Of a stretch of 41,343 nt of DNA, positions 17,560 through 25,766 are shown piece after piece. The position numbers and the translations under genes are program-made. The stretch is from positions 1-41,343 of the IMG/VR virus record IMGVR_UViG_3300022751_000009. One strand, given 5' to 3'. The notes beneath the pieces are model-generated. The model worked only from the letters and a program-made list of their open reading frames with translations. It was not told where the DNA came from and ran no database searches. Within the stretch, counting starts at the first letter, position 1; each line of letters opens with the position of its first letter. The DNA comes from a virus.

Positions 17560-17796
17560 CTAATTTTTCTTTTCTACGCTTACAATTTGCTCGGCCTCGC
17601 GTTCCTCCATCTTGGCTCCCTTCACTTCTGTAGCTACTTTTTTATCAAGCAACTTCTTTCCGTGAATTTTGTGAACCACATGATTCATCTTCAAAGGATC
17701 GTCATTTAGCGTGATCACGATGTAATCATCGGACTTGTCGAAAGTTGCGGTACCTACCGCATTTTGGTCTTTCTCTTTTAATTCAAATTTTGGCAT
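17560..17796 (-). CDS. Small head-region protein, 78 aa
   Basis: A charged, small protein (Lys/Asp/Glu-rich) with a beta-rich middle (DYIVITLNDDPLKM) and a helical charged end. It sits between the major capsid and the connector. Head decoration or assembly function is possible; no family recognised. Confidence 0.55.
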   Translation of the reverse strand: MPKFELKEKDQNAVGTATFDKSDDYIVITLNDDPLKMNHVVHKIHGKKLLDKKVATEVKGAKMEEREAEQIVSVEKKN

Positions 17797-17814
17797 GATA
17801 TTTTTTTATTAAGA

Positions 17815-19095
17815 TTAAACGGCCGGTTTCAATAATGCAGCTTTAACAGTTGCCAATGTCAATACCATCCATGCCGGTTTTTCGTTATTGGCAATTCTCA
17901 ATAATGAGAAGACCTCACCAATTGCGGTTTTCTGGTTTTTGATAAATTGATCATTGTAAGTTCCAAAACGAAGGATAAAGTCTGAGTGCCATTCTTTGTA
18001 AACACCAGCCTCTCCTACCAATGCCGTTCCTTGCGCGATCTTGTAGGAGCTGAAAACGCGCATACCATTGATACGGTAAGAGCCATCTCCGCTAACGGTC
18101 ATGTACGGTTTGAATTGAGGGCGTCCATCTATATCCTGTGTGAACATAGCTGCAAAGATGTCGCTCGGGTTCATAATAACCGTGTCCGGGGTGAAATACA
18201 TTCCTTCGATTACTGATTGGCCGGCAATGATAGCAAGGCCGTTGTCAGGAACCACGAAAGTATCATCAAATACAGAAGTTGTATAAGCCACTGCATTTGT
18301 TTGGATCGTTGCGATCAAACCATCTTGCCAAGCACGAACAACTTTGTCCTCAAACAAACGAACGATTTCCGCGAACAACATTTCATTGTCCATCTCAAAT
18401 TCTTCCGTCCACTCGATACGTCCTGCGTATTTCTTACGAGGCGTACGGTTTTTAATGAAAGTGTCTGACGTCAAAGGCTTGGTTCCGCCTTCCGCTACAA
18501 CCGTAACGGCTCCTTCGGCAGTTGCCTGTTCTGTACGAATCACTTCGCTAGGAACTTTTGCAACCTGGCTGTTTGGAATTACCTCAAGAATGAAGTTTTT
18601 TGGATAACGGATTTTTGCGATGTCGTTTTCAACAAGGTAGTTCTCCACTAGCGGAAGCAAGACACCTGTACCGTTGGTCATTGCCGACGTGGTGGTGAAC
18701 ATTGCTGCTGCTCTTTGTTCGCTAAATGTGATTTCGAAATCCTGGCCTGTTTTGATTGCGTTTACAATCTCTGGCTTGTTTTTCTCAATCATTGATCGCA
18801 ATTGGAATTTCTCCTTGTTGCTGAGGGTTTTGGTGGTTTGTTGCTCCACTTTTTCCATTGACTCGGCAATTGAACGAATTTGTGCAGCAATAGGCACCAC
18901 GTTTCCGTCTTTGTCTTTTTCAGTTGCACCCAAATGAGTGTCTAGGGCGTTTTTTATTGCCGTTGATGCCGATTCGTTCTCTTTGGCTGATCGAAGCTCT
19001 AAAACTGCCTCCAAACCATCGATGAACGTAATCTGCTCGTCATTCAGCTTTGCGCCTCTTTGCTCTAAGGCTTTTCTTAATTCAAATTTTTCCAT
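17815..19095 (-). CDS. Major capsid protein, HK97 family, 426 aa
   Basis: Residues 1-125 are charged and helical (LEQRGAKLNDEQITFIDGLE, a coiled region) like the scaffold-like delta domain that the prohead protease removes. The HK97-fold part begins around residue 130 (TSAMTNGTGVLLPLVENY) and includes VPSEVIRTEQATAEGAV, the KKYAGRIEWTEEFEMDN segment of the E-loop/P-domain helix region, and NPSDIFAAMF. Length is usual for an uncleaved HK97-type subunit. It follows the protease gene directly. The start at 19095 is the only ATG with full N-terminal helix. Confidence 0.92.
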   Translation of the reverse strand: MEKFELRKALEQRGAKLNDEQITFIDGLEAVLELRSAKENESASTAIKNALDTHLGATEKDKDGNVVPIAAQIRSIAESMEKVEQQTTKTLSNKEKFQLRSMIEKNKPEIVNAIKTGQDFEITFSEQRAAAMFTTTSAMTNGTGVLLPLVENYLVENDIAKIRYPKNFILEVIPNSQVAKVPSEVIRTEQATAEGAVTVVAEGGTKPLTSDTFIKNRTPRKKYAGRIEWTEEFEMDNEMLFAEIVRLFEDKVVRAWQDGLIATIQTNAVAYTTSVFDDTFVVPDNGLAIIAGQSVIEGMYFTPDTVIMNPSDIFAAMFTQDIDGRPQFKPYMTVSGDGSYRINGMRVFSSYKIAQGTALVGEAGVYKEWHSDFILRFGTYNDQFIKNQKTAIGEVFSLLRIANNEKPAWMVLTLATVKAALLKPAV

Positions 19096-19113
19096 TTGAT
19101 TTGTTTATAATAG

Positions 19114-19791
19114 TTAAAAAAATGTAACGTTTGATTTTGGTTTTTCTACTAAGGGCTGTTCAGGAGTGTTCGTCACGGCTGCTGAACGAGTTGCAAGTAA
19201 ATTATGTAAATCGGTTATTTGTTCCGGCGTAAATTTATCTAGTATTGCGTTATCTTGGAATTCCCCAAAGCCGCGTGTCTGGGCTTTTGGATCTGCTGAA
19301 AAATTCAATACTGTTATTTCACCTAGTTTCAGTTCTTTGATTATATATGAATCATCTTCAGCGTCATATTCAACCTTATCCCACATATAATTAAATCCGT
19401 AAGATAATTGGTGCATCATTCCGGCTTTTCTTAATGCTACAACTTCATCAGCATAAGCCACATTTTCGACAATATCACCTTCAAACCAAAGGCCGTAATC
19501 ATCCTCCTGTAGAACGTTAGGTCTACAAAGCGCCTGGTCAAGCCTGTGGTCTTTTAATACAAGAATTGGATTTCCGCTAGTGGTATTCACACCTCTGGCA
19601 TTAAGGCTGTTTAACGTTGCGCCCTTCATCACCTTTTCCTTGAACTCATTCTTGCTTCCCCAAACAATTGCGTACCCTTTTATTTTTCGATCATCAGTAA
19701 TCTCCAACTTTGCGCGTGTTGCGTCAAACGGAGTTGATACAGGATTTTTATATTTTTCCCTTTCTGTTTTGAATATTACCAGGTTATCCAT
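19114..19791 (-). CDS. HK97 family prohead protease, 225 aa
   Basis: This serine protease matures the prohead by removing the capsid delta domain. The family pattern is clear: IKGYAIVWGSKNEF near residue 37, a catalytic His at about 82 in LKDHR, a catalytic Ser at about 130 in HQLSYGF, and the late motif LKLGEITVLNFSADPKAQ. It overlaps the portal gene by eight bases and precedes the capsid, the usual order. Confidence 0.92.
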   Translation of the reverse strand: MDNLVIFKTEREKYKNPVSTPFDATRAKLEITDDRKIKGYAIVWGSKNEFKEKVMKGATLNSLNARGVNTTSGNPILVLKDHRLDQALCRPNVLQEDDYGLWFEGDIVENVAYADEVVALRKAGMMHQLSYGFNYMWDKVEYDAEDDSYIIKELKLGEITVLNFSADPKAQTRGFGEFQDNAILDKFTPEQITDLHNLLATRSAAVTNTPEQPLVEKPKSNVTFF

Positions 19792-21043
19792 TGTATTTTT
19801 CTTCTAGGTTTTTATAAGCTTGCCCTGTGTTCGCCCCTGCTTCTTTCATTTTAGCGAGGTTGTCAAGGAAAACTCCGTCGCTTTCGAGTGCTGTTTTCTT
19901 ATCTTCTTGCAGGGCCTCTACGGTTGAGAAATCCGGTTCAAACACAATTCCTTCCGGTAAATAATACGCCTTTGTCAATATCTCTGCCTCTGCCATACAA
20001 ACCGCCTTTACCACATTCTGCCATAATGACTTCTCTGCATCGTTCTTGTTTGTAAATGTACTGCTTCCCTTTCTGGGTATCAGTTCAGCGTCAACTCCGA
20101 ATATCCCGGCTATTGTTACCGCATTAGCTTCTGTCTCTTCAAAAGGTTGAAGCTCTGCAATTGTTCCAAGCGTCTTTATAAACTTCAGCGGTATTGATGA
20201 AATTCCGATAAAGTTTTTATCGCCAGTAACTCCGTTCCTGTTTTGCAAATCCCTCATCATCGCATCCCTGTTAGATGGATCCATTGCCTCTTCAATGCTC
20301 GATTTTGCCGCACTCGCATCTTTGCTTAATATCCCTCCGTTGCCGTTCTTTGCGTAAACATTGTATCTGGCTTGATACACAGCGAGTATATTGTCAATAT
20401 TTCTGCTAACCCTGCTCAATGGACTTATACCTTTTCCGTTCTGATCAAGCCCTAACACAGTGCTTTGAGTTATGTATCTGGGCTCTATTTCGTGCTTGTA
20501 CATAAAAAAAGTCTTATAAAATGCAATGAAGTCGCTTTTTGACTTCATTAAAAACGGATTAGAAATCTCTTTCAAAAACACCGGAGCGGTTACATTTGGA
20601 TGTAATACCCAAATATTGCTGATATTGTCAATTGTTGGATTAACAATACTTTTTGGTGTTTTAGTATAAATATAAGCCGATCCGTCTGAATACTTTGAAA
20701 AAACATCCTTATAAACCAAATCTCCAATAGAATCGAAAGGATTTGGCGAATCGATTAGCTTTTTCAGGTTTCCCTGTGGCTCATATTCCTCACCTTTTTC
20801 GTTTACGAGCCTATATTTTACACTTGCAGCCCTGTCCGCTATTGCGTCAATTGGGATAAATACTTCAGCAAGATTGCAGGCCAACTCATAAGGGTTCGTT
20901 TCTGAATACCTCAGAAGCTTGTCATTTCCTAAAGAACGTAAATATTGATTGAAATATTGGAACCATTCACCGCTGTTGTCCTGCTCTGCAAAACCAGACG
21001 GACTGCGTACCTTTTCTTTCTTTCCGAAGTTATACCAAGCCAT
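19784..21043 (-). CDS. Phage portal protein, HK97 type, 419 aa
   Basis: The portal forms the dodecameric DNA gate of the head. Visible family features: an N-terminal region with AVEFIPIDAIADRAASV-like helix (here LAEVFIPIDAIADRAA), the strand GSAYIYTKTP, WVLHPNVTAP, the HEIEPRYI segment, the helical core with GKGISPLSRVSRNIDNIL and GGILSKDA, and the late AVTIAGIFGVDAELIP. Terminase lies upstream, the protease downstream. Its leader (21044-21165) carries a terminator just before the ATG. Confidence 0.93.
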   Translation of the reverse strand: MAWYNFGKKEKVRSPSGFAEQDNSGEWFQYFNQYLRSLGNDKLLRYSETNPYELACNLAEVFIPIDAIADRAASVKYRLVNEKGEEYEPQGNLKKLIDSPNPFDSIGDLVYKDVFSKYSDGSAYIYTKTPKSIVNPTIDNISNIWVLHPNVTAPVFLKEISNPFLMKSKSDFIAFYKTFFMYKHEIEPRYITQSTVLGLDQNGKGISPLSRVSRNIDNILAVYQARYNVYAKNGNGGILSKDASAAKSSIEEAMDPSNRDAMMRDLQNRNGVTGDKNFIGISSIPLKFIKTLGTIAELQPFEETEANAVTIAGIFGVDAELIPRKGSSTFTNKNDAEKSLWQNVVKAVCMAEAEILTKAYYLPEGIVFEPDFSTVEALQEDKKTALESDGVFLDNLAKMKEAGANTGQAYKNLEEKYNG

Positions 21044-21059
21044 TTACGTAAAAAGTAAA

Positions 21060-21160
21060 AAAGCCAACATCCGATTGCTCGAAACGCTGGCTTTGTTAAT
21101 ATTTCTTCGGTTTTTCCCGTTCATGCTTTTGTTTGGTTCCGTAAAACTTCATACGGATAT
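21060..21160 (-). promoter_or_regulatory. Leader of the portal/capsid unit with interleaved terminator
   Basis: In transcript order: A, ATATCCG (21154-21160), at the expected 5' end; B, AAAGCCA (21088-21094); A', CGGATGT (21067-21073); B', TGGCTTT (21060-21066) followed by more T. B-B' is a terminator close to the portal ATG at 21043, and A' in its loop pairs with A over seven positions, one a G-U. TCCGTA/TACGGA (upstream hairpin) competes for A. The order matches the leaders at 8.3 and 39.4 kb, though the A-A' pairing is weaker here. Confidence 0.5.
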
Positions 21161-21165
21161 TATGG

Positions 21166-21173
21166 CAAATATA
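21166..21173 (-). promoter_or_regulatory. -7 box TATATTTG for the portal/capsid unit
   Basis: Full match to TAnnTTTG on the minus strand just after the terminase large gene. There is no TTG at the -33 place. A half-site TTATGAAT (plus strand, 21185-21192), similar to the left half of the palindromic element, lies 11 nt away instead of 12. Transcription would begin near 21159 and read the portal, protease and capsid genes. Confidence 0.5.
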
Positions 21174-21184
21174 ACAATTAATGC

Positions 21185-22474
21185 TTATGAATATAAAAAA
21201 TCCTTATATTTTATTTTAAGGAAGTTCGCGGCCGAACATAATGAATCGATGCCGTCTTTCTTGTTTTTGTTGTCTCCTTCCCTTTCATATCCAGTAACGT
21301 GCTTTATGAACAAAAAGTATTCAGGCTTTGATTTGTAGTTTTCGTCAAATATAAAATACTTCATTACAAACTCGTAATTGCTTAATATCCTCACCTCTTT
21401 CGGTATACTTACTGTAAAAGGCTTTACGTTTGCGTGGTTGGAAAGATCTCGTTTTAATAGTAAATAAGAGGCCGTTCCCACTCCATTGACTTCCAGGAAA
21501 ACATCCTCAATGTGGTTGATCCTGCTTTTCTCTATCAACCTGTCATTTACGACCTCAATACCATCCTTACTGTGTATTACTTCTTTTACAAACACACAAA
21601 GCTGATTGTCTATTATCGCTACATGCATCATAGGAACCGAGAAGCAATCGCCTCCTTTGTCCGCCGGATCACCTACAGCAAATTTATATGCTATTGCAGA
21701 CTCCGGTATGTTTTCCATGTTTGCGAGCCTTAACTTACTCAATGGAAGAAGCACGCCCTCAGGCTCAGTTATCCATCCCCCCAACACTATGTTTTCGTAT
21801 TCCGTTGGATTGTCTACAGCTAACCTAGCGTAGTCTTTACGGATGTTTGGCGCAAGGTGATTTTGATTTCCATCCAGATAACTTGTGTGGATATACATTA
21901 TGTTATCCTTTACGCAATTGCTACCCCCTTCTATGTTTTTCTTAGCAAAGAATTCCTCATATATCCAATGTGAAGATGTTGTCGGATTTAATATGAGAAT
22001 GGTAAGATTTCTTTTCTCTACACTCCTTATCGAATAAAATACTTTTTTGAAAGTGGTATAGTCTGGTATTTCTTCGGATTCATCGACTACAAAGCAATTG
22101 AAGCCCGACAATGATTTAAGATTTGCCGTTTGTTGTTTGCTCCCCGTCTTTATCCCTTTGAACGCGATTCTTGCTTTGGAAGTTTCAATGTGAGTGTTGG
22201 TGTCGTTTACATCTCTTCCGATTCCCAATAGATCAATCTTATCGCTTACTTCTGGCTTTATCGAATCGACAATAGAGACATTAGTGAACCTGGTATATAA
22301 AATATTCCAACTGTGCTGTACGAGTGCAATGAGAGAAAAGCATGAAACTGTGAAAGATTTATAAGATCCCCTGCCCCCGGTCATAACAACTGTATCAACT
22401 TCAGGGTGATTAGAAATATCTAGTAGCTCAAAAAGAGGCTGGAATTTATGTGAAAATTCAATTTCACTATTCAT
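21185..22474 (-). CDS. terL: Terminase large subunit, 429 aa
   Basis: The packaging motor ATPase and nuclease. Walker A GGRGSYKS at about residues 33-40, Walker B FVVDESEE at about 128-135, coupling motif LNPTTSSHW near 162, and the nuclease domain with the acidic GDPADKGGD near 268 and FLEVNGVG. This is the PBSX-like (Terminase_3) type. An upstream in-frame start exists at 22492; the ATG at 22474 (MNSEIEF) is preferred because it overlaps the small-subunit stop by only eight bases. Confidence 0.94.
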   Translation of the reverse strand: MNSEIEFSHKFQPLFELLDISNHPEVDTVVMTGGRGSYKSFTVSCFSLIALVQHSWNILYTRFTNVSIVDSIKPEVSDKIDLLGIGRDVNDTNTHIETSKARIAFKGIKTGSKQQTANLKSLSGFNCFVVDESEEIPDYTTFKKVFYSIRSVEKRNLTILILNPTTSSHWIYEEFFAKKNIEGGSNCVKDNIMYIHTSYLDGNQNHLAPNIRKDYARLAVDNPTEYENIVLGGWITEPEGVLLPLSKLRLANMENIPESAIAYKFAVGDPADKGGDCFSVPMMHVAIIDNQLCVFVKEVIHSKDGIEVVNDRLIEKSRINHIEDVFLEVNGVGTASYLLLKRDLSNHANVKPFTVSIPKEVRILSNYEFVMKYFIFDENYKSKPEYFLFIKHVTGYEREGDNKNKKDGIDSLCSAANFLKIKYKDFLYS

Positions 22475-22862
22475 CGTATTTTTTAAATACAAATGTGGTA
22501 GGTGTCATTTTCTCTCCTCCTGTAGTGTGGTCAATTTTGTCTCCGAACATTTTAGGATAGTACTTTGATGCTTTCCATTTCAGGGTGTCTATGAGAATCC
22601 TCCCAGAGGATGCGTCAATATTCCCTGCTTTTATTTCATCGTAAATGTGATCAATTTCTTCATCTACAGATTCGGCTTTATCCTGTATACTTCGTGTGTA
22701 TAGGTTAAGTAATTGGTCGTTTTCACGCTTCCATTTACACCAGGTCGGGAATGAGGGGTATCTTTCTTGTGACTTCAAAACAGTTTTTATATTGAATCCG
22801 TTTGCCACTTCTTCACATATCTCGGTTGCCATCTCTATTGTATAGTCGCTGGGTCTTGCCAT
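22467..22862 (-). CDS. terS: Terminase small subunit, 131 aa
   Basis: The DNA-recognising partner of the large terminase. It starts MARPSDYT, followed by a helix-turn-helix-like region (GFNIKTVLKSQERYPSFPTW) typical of the family, a helical oligomerisation part (SIQDKAESVDEEIDHIYDE), and the end motif KMFGDKIDHTTGGEK shared by many Bacteroidetes terminase small subunits. A GTG upstream at 22880 is in frame; the ATG is a better start. It overlaps the large subunit gene by eight bases. Confidence 0.88.
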   Translation of the reverse strand: MARPSDYTIEMATEICEEVANGFNIKTVLKSQERYPSFPTWCKWKRENDQLLNLYTRSIQDKAESVDEEIDHIYDEIKAGNIDASSGRILIDTLKWKASKYYPKMFGDKIDHTTGGEKMTPTTFVFKKYDE

Positions 22863-22904
22863 AATCCCCAAAAGTAACACATAAAAAGTTACCGTGCAAG
22901 GGGA

Positions 22905-23117
22905 TTAGAAAAGTTTTGTTTGGGAAAACAGATAATCAATTTTTTTTCTACCTATTTTATGCACGGCTTCTGAATAATCTTTAAATCCTTTTTTTTGTAG
23001 AAATATACACCAAGCATATTCAAAATCAGAAGCGCATCCATCACAGTAGCAATCATAGATAGCATCATACTGCATGCATTTTACGCATATATTGTTAAAA
23101 AGGCTTAACTCGTTCAT
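22905..23117 (-). CDS. Small cysteine-rich (zinc-ribbon-like) protein, 70 aa
   Basis: Cysteines occur as CVKC (near residue 11), then CYCDGC (near 23) and one near 37, a spacing that could bind one zinc. The C-terminal half is basic and helical (HKIGRKKIDYLFSQ). It lies just before the terminase genes, where HNH nucleases or small regulators are common; I see no HNH motif. DNA-related role is a guess. Confidence 0.6.
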   Translation of the reverse strand: MNELSLFNNICVKCMQYDAIYDCYCDGCASDFEYAWCIFLQKKGFKDYSEAVHKIGRKKIDYLFSQTKLF

Positions 23118-23150
23118 CTCCTATTGATTTTATTATTATTTGTTAATGCA

Positions 23151-23315
23151 CTAAACGGAATTTACCTCGGGCCGTATTCCATAATTAAACCAATCGATCT
23201 TCTTCTGTATTTCTTTTAATCGATCGGTATTTTCTCCTGTTTTTATAATCTCTCTTTTTTCTGATAACAGTTTTTCGATTGGTTCTTGTGATGCGTGTCG
23301 TTCGGATGGGGTCAT
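23151..23315 (-). CDS. Small charged helical protein, 54 aa
   Basis: A short reading frame from ATG at 23315 to TAG at 23151. It begins MTPSERHASQEPIEKLL and is highly charged and helical through EKREII and DRLKEIQKKIDWF. It lies between the terminator at 23350 and the cysteine-rich protein, is read in the same direction, and fills an otherwise empty stretch. Unknown function; coding nature is supported by composition and position only. Confidence 0.5.
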   Translation of the reverse strand: MTPSERHASQEPIEKLLSEKREIIKTGENTDRLKEIQKKIDWFNYGIRPEVNSV

Positions 23316-23349
23316 AATATTATCGGTTTATTTATTCGGTGCTGTATTT

Positions 23350-23376
23350 AAAATGCCCTCCCTATAAGGGCATTTT
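23350..23376 (-). terminator. Hairpin terminator between replication and packaging genes
   Basis: AAAATGCCC and GGGCATTTT form a nine-base stem with a nine-base loop. T residues follow on either strand, so it may act in both directions. It closes the replication operon after the repeat array and before the small gene at 23315. Confidence 0.65.
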
Positions 23377-23586
23377 TAAACCAATGCACCGTTGCGAATT
23401 TATTGGTTTAAAAATTATGTTTTAATTTAAATACTTAGCAATATGTGTTTTTTTATTATTTATTCTCAGTAATTTAACTTTTGGATCGGTTTAAAAATTG
23501 ATTTTTAATTTTTAAACCAACGTTTTTTAACATTTCCGTTGGTTTAAAAACTATTTTTTAATTATTGTAATTTTTAAACCATTAAC
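23372..23586. repeat. Array of six GGTTTAAAAA words in three inverted pairs (candidate origin)
   Basis: The word GGTTTAAAAA occurs six times in 215 bp, at about 23372, 23402, 23487, 23507, 23537 and 23567, in alternating orientation so that neighbours form three inverted repeats. The first pair is a perfect 14-base arm (ATTTTTAAACCAAT and its complement) around an 18-nt loop. The stretch is otherwise very AT-rich and has no gene. It follows the stop of the RecA/RepA-like ATPase gene, as origins and iteron arrays often do. A set of stacked terminators is the main alternative. Confidence 0.6.
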
Positions 23587-23595
23587 ACTTTATTC

Positions 23596-24672
23596 TTACA
23601 AAACAGTTTCTTTGAATGGATATAAAAAATAGTTTTTTCCCTTCCCTTCGTTAACAATCCAATTCATTTCACGACAATATTTAACCAATTCCTTCATGCT
23701 GTTTGCTCCGATTTGACCCCAAACTGATTTATATTCCTCTTGCAGCTTTTCAGTCAATACCGCATACCCATATCCAACATCCGCAGGGGTTTTTGAGAAT
23801 ATAGACGTAAGTAAGGCGTATTTCTGATAGTCTGCCAAAACCTTTGCTTTAGGACGTCCAACGGTGGGAACCTCATAACACTCGCCTTGTATTTGTGGAT
23901 TACCATCTATAATCTCAAAACTCCAATTTTCAGGCTTTTTATTTCTGGTCGCCAATGTTTCTACGAGCTTAACGGATTCATCGTCTTTGGCTCCAGAAAT
24001 CTGTATCACCGTTTCGCTCTTGTTGGTAAGTATGGTTCCCAGGTGTCCACGCATTTTTTCGCTGGCAGATGGATTTTGGTGAAGAACGTTTATAATGTGC
24101 AAATCCCGTTCTGTTGCCCATTTTCTAAGATCGTCGGCCATAACGCTGCTTTCCCGGATATCGTTCGGATCATAAACTAAATCAGAAATTCCGTCAATTA
24201 TAACAACTCCAACTCCTTCGATATTATAAATCAAATGCTCAACGTATTCTCGGCGCATTTCCGTCCCTAACGCGTCGAAATTAAACATAAGCACATTGTC
24301 AAGTTTTTCGTCGTTTATAACCCTCTGTATTCGTTTTAGGATTAAAGAAATATGATATTTACTTTGCTCTGTGTCAATGTATATTATTTTATCTTTTCCT
24401 TTCGGTAGGTAGCTGCGTAACTTATTTTGAAATTCACCTTTGTGAAGTATCGCCTCATTTATAAGCGTCATAAGAAATGTTTTGCCTACTTTGGCCTTTC
24501 CGGTAACACAAGATATGTTTTGTCGGCTCATAACCATAACATCATCGAAAAACAAAACAGCGTCCGGCTTAGGAATTTCGTCTGATGGAAGTATTCTGTA
24601 ACGAAGTATGTCGTTAGTAGATATTTGTTTCTTTGGCAATTCCTCGCCGTTCAATGGTATTTCCTTAAACAT
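23596..24672 (-). CDS. RepA-like AAA ATPase / replicative helicase-type protein, 358 aa
   Basis: A RecA-fold ATPase like the RepA/AAA_25 hexameric helicases of plasmids and phages. Walker A GKAKVGKT at 58-65, an acidic strand YIDTEQS after 98, Walker B VVIIDG at 156-161, and the sensor-like INVLHQNPS near 194. The C-terminal 80 residues look like a winged-helix region (LLTSIFSKTPADVGYGY). It ends ten bases from the repeat array that may be its target. It overlaps the preceding gene by eight bases. Helicase loading or DNA unwinding is inferred from family. Confidence 0.8.
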   Translation of the reverse strand: MFKEIPLNGEELPKKQISTNDILRYRILPSDEIPKPDAVLFFDDVMVMSRQNISCVTGKAKVGKTFLMTLINEAILHKGEFQNKLRSYLPKGKDKIIYIDTEQSKYHISLILKRIQRVINDEKLDNVLMFNFDALGTEMRREYVEHLIYNIEGVGVVIIDGISDLVYDPNDIRESSVMADDLRKWATERDLHIINVLHQNPSASEKMRGHLGTILTNKSETVIQISGAKDDESVKLVETLATRNKKPENWSFEIIDGNPQIQGECYEVPTVGRPKAKVLADYQKYALLTSIFSKTPADVGYGYAVLTEKLQEEYKSVWGQIGANSMKELVKYCREMNWIVNEGKGKNYFLYPFKETVL

Positions 24673-25171
24673 TTTTATACGTGATTAAGGATTCATTAAT
24701 GTTCCTTTTAAGATGTGCGGTTACATTTTCAATATCCCAAGCTTCTTCAAATTCATTCATTTCAGAAATGTTTATTTTGGGTAAAATATCGATATTTTCT
24801 TTTACACGTATAACAGACTTTTCAACATCGTGATCAATGTATTCCTCCGCAATTCCATTCGATTTAAAAAACTCGTTCATTTCAATAGATTTCAATCTGA
24901 GGCGCAATACTTCGATGTGATAATCCAAAGGGTAGGACAATTCTTTATTAAGAGCTTTGTTAGCGAAGTTTATATCTTTATAATGCATTACGAAATCTGC
25001 CAGAATCAAAGTATATAATTTTGCAAAACAAGAATGCTCTTGCACCGCCTCTTCATCTGATTTATTTACGAATTTAATCAAAGCGTTAAGTGCGGCCTTA
25101 TCTGAATCGTTTGGCTTATTTCCTTTTGATATAGTAAATGAAAGTCTGGATATAGCGTCTTTGGTTTTCAT
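24665..25171 (-). CDS. Hypothetical replication-operon protein, 168 aa
   Basis: All-helical, charged protein without recognised domain. Helices include NDSDKAALNALIKFV and DYHIEVLRLRLKSIEMNEFF. It overlaps the HTH gene before it (ATGA) and the ATPase gene after it (eight bases), which implies joint function, perhaps as helicase loader or replication accessory. That is inference from place. Confidence 0.65.
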   Translation of the reverse strand: MKTKDAISRLSFTISKGNKPNDSDKAALNALIKFVNKSDEEAVQEHSCFAKLYTLILADFVMHYKDINFANKALNKELSYPLDYHIEVLRLRLKSIEMNEFFKSNGIAEEYIDHDVEKSVIRVKENIDILPKINISEMNEFEEAWDIENVTAHLKRNINESLITYKNV

Positions 25172-25329
25172 TTTAATAGGGTTTTAATTATGGCTGTTTC
25201 GGCTTTTTTCCATTTATCTGTTGCAATTCTTTTATACAATGTTGGCCTCGATATCCCTATCATAATTGAAACCTCTTCGTGAGTTTTTGTATTTAGTAGT
25301 TGCAATATTTTTGCTTTATTGTCGGTCAT
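25168..25329 (-). CDS. Small helix-turn-helix protein, 53 aa
   Basis: A short frame from ATG at 25329 to TGA at 25168, overlapping the next ATG as ATGA. Residues 17-36 form a classic helix-turn-helix: HEEVSIMIGISRPTLYKRI, with the small residue before ISRPT at the turn and Thr/Tyr/Lys in the recognition helix. The protein is almost only this domain, basic at the end. It could bind DNA at the nearby repeats or the palindromic promoter element, or simply regulate its own operon. It is too short for most gene finders. Confidence 0.75.
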   Translation of the reverse strand: MTDNKAKILQLLNTKTHEEVSIMIGISRPTLYKRIATDKWKKAETAIIKTLLK

Positions 25330-25370
25330 TTTTTTATTTTTTTACAAAATCGGCCAAGTGTATAAATGTA

Positions 25371-25766
25371 CTACTCTTTTCCTATTAACCAACTTAAATT
25401 AGGGGTTATTTTTACCCAAAATTCATTTAGTGAATGTACTAGAATATAACGTCCTCCCAAGGCAATAATTCTACTTTCGTATTCGATTTGATCTTCGCTT
25501 TGCCTTCCAATAGAAGTTTTTACCTCCACTTCAATATAGCGCCCGCAAACACCTTTGATATTCAAATCAGCAACACCATTCAACATTCCTGTTTTGTGAA
25601 GTTTGTCTAGTATTTTTGCCCGTTCTTTTGCTGGCAATCCATTAATAGGTAATCCGTTGGGAACCGAATGGATCACAAGGCGAGGCGAATGGTGCTTTAG
25701 ACAATATTTGTTATTGAAAGCGACATAAATTGATTGCTGAATTACAGCTTCGTCTTCTTTTATCAT
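25371..25766 (-). CDS. VRR-NUC nuclease, 131 aa
   Basis: A stand-alone VRR-NUC (PD-(D/E)XK-type) nuclease. The signature is visible: VPNGLPINGLPAKE near 35, Asp67 in GVADL, the Glu-x-Lys motif EVEVKT at 79-84, and the Gln in IGRQSEDQ near 89. Such phage enzymes act on flap or branched DNA. Its ATG overlaps the stop of the DEAH helicase gene as ATGA, so the two are produced together. Confidence 0.88.
   Translation of the reverse strand: MIKEDEAVIQQSIYVAFNNKYCLKHHSPRLVIHSVPNGLPINGLPAKERAKILDKLHKTGMLNGVADLNIKGVCGRYIEVEVKTSIGRQSEDQIEYESRIIALGGRYILVHSLNEFWVKITPNLSWLIGKE

Noticed and set aside
20949-21338. Plus-strand open frame of 129 codons across the portal leader
   Set aside because: It spans two genes and a leader with good minus-strand signals, and its product has no coherent fold pattern.
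23372-23586. CRISPR array
   Set aside because: Repeats are only 10-14 bp, alternate in orientation, have unequal spacing and no cas genes are near.
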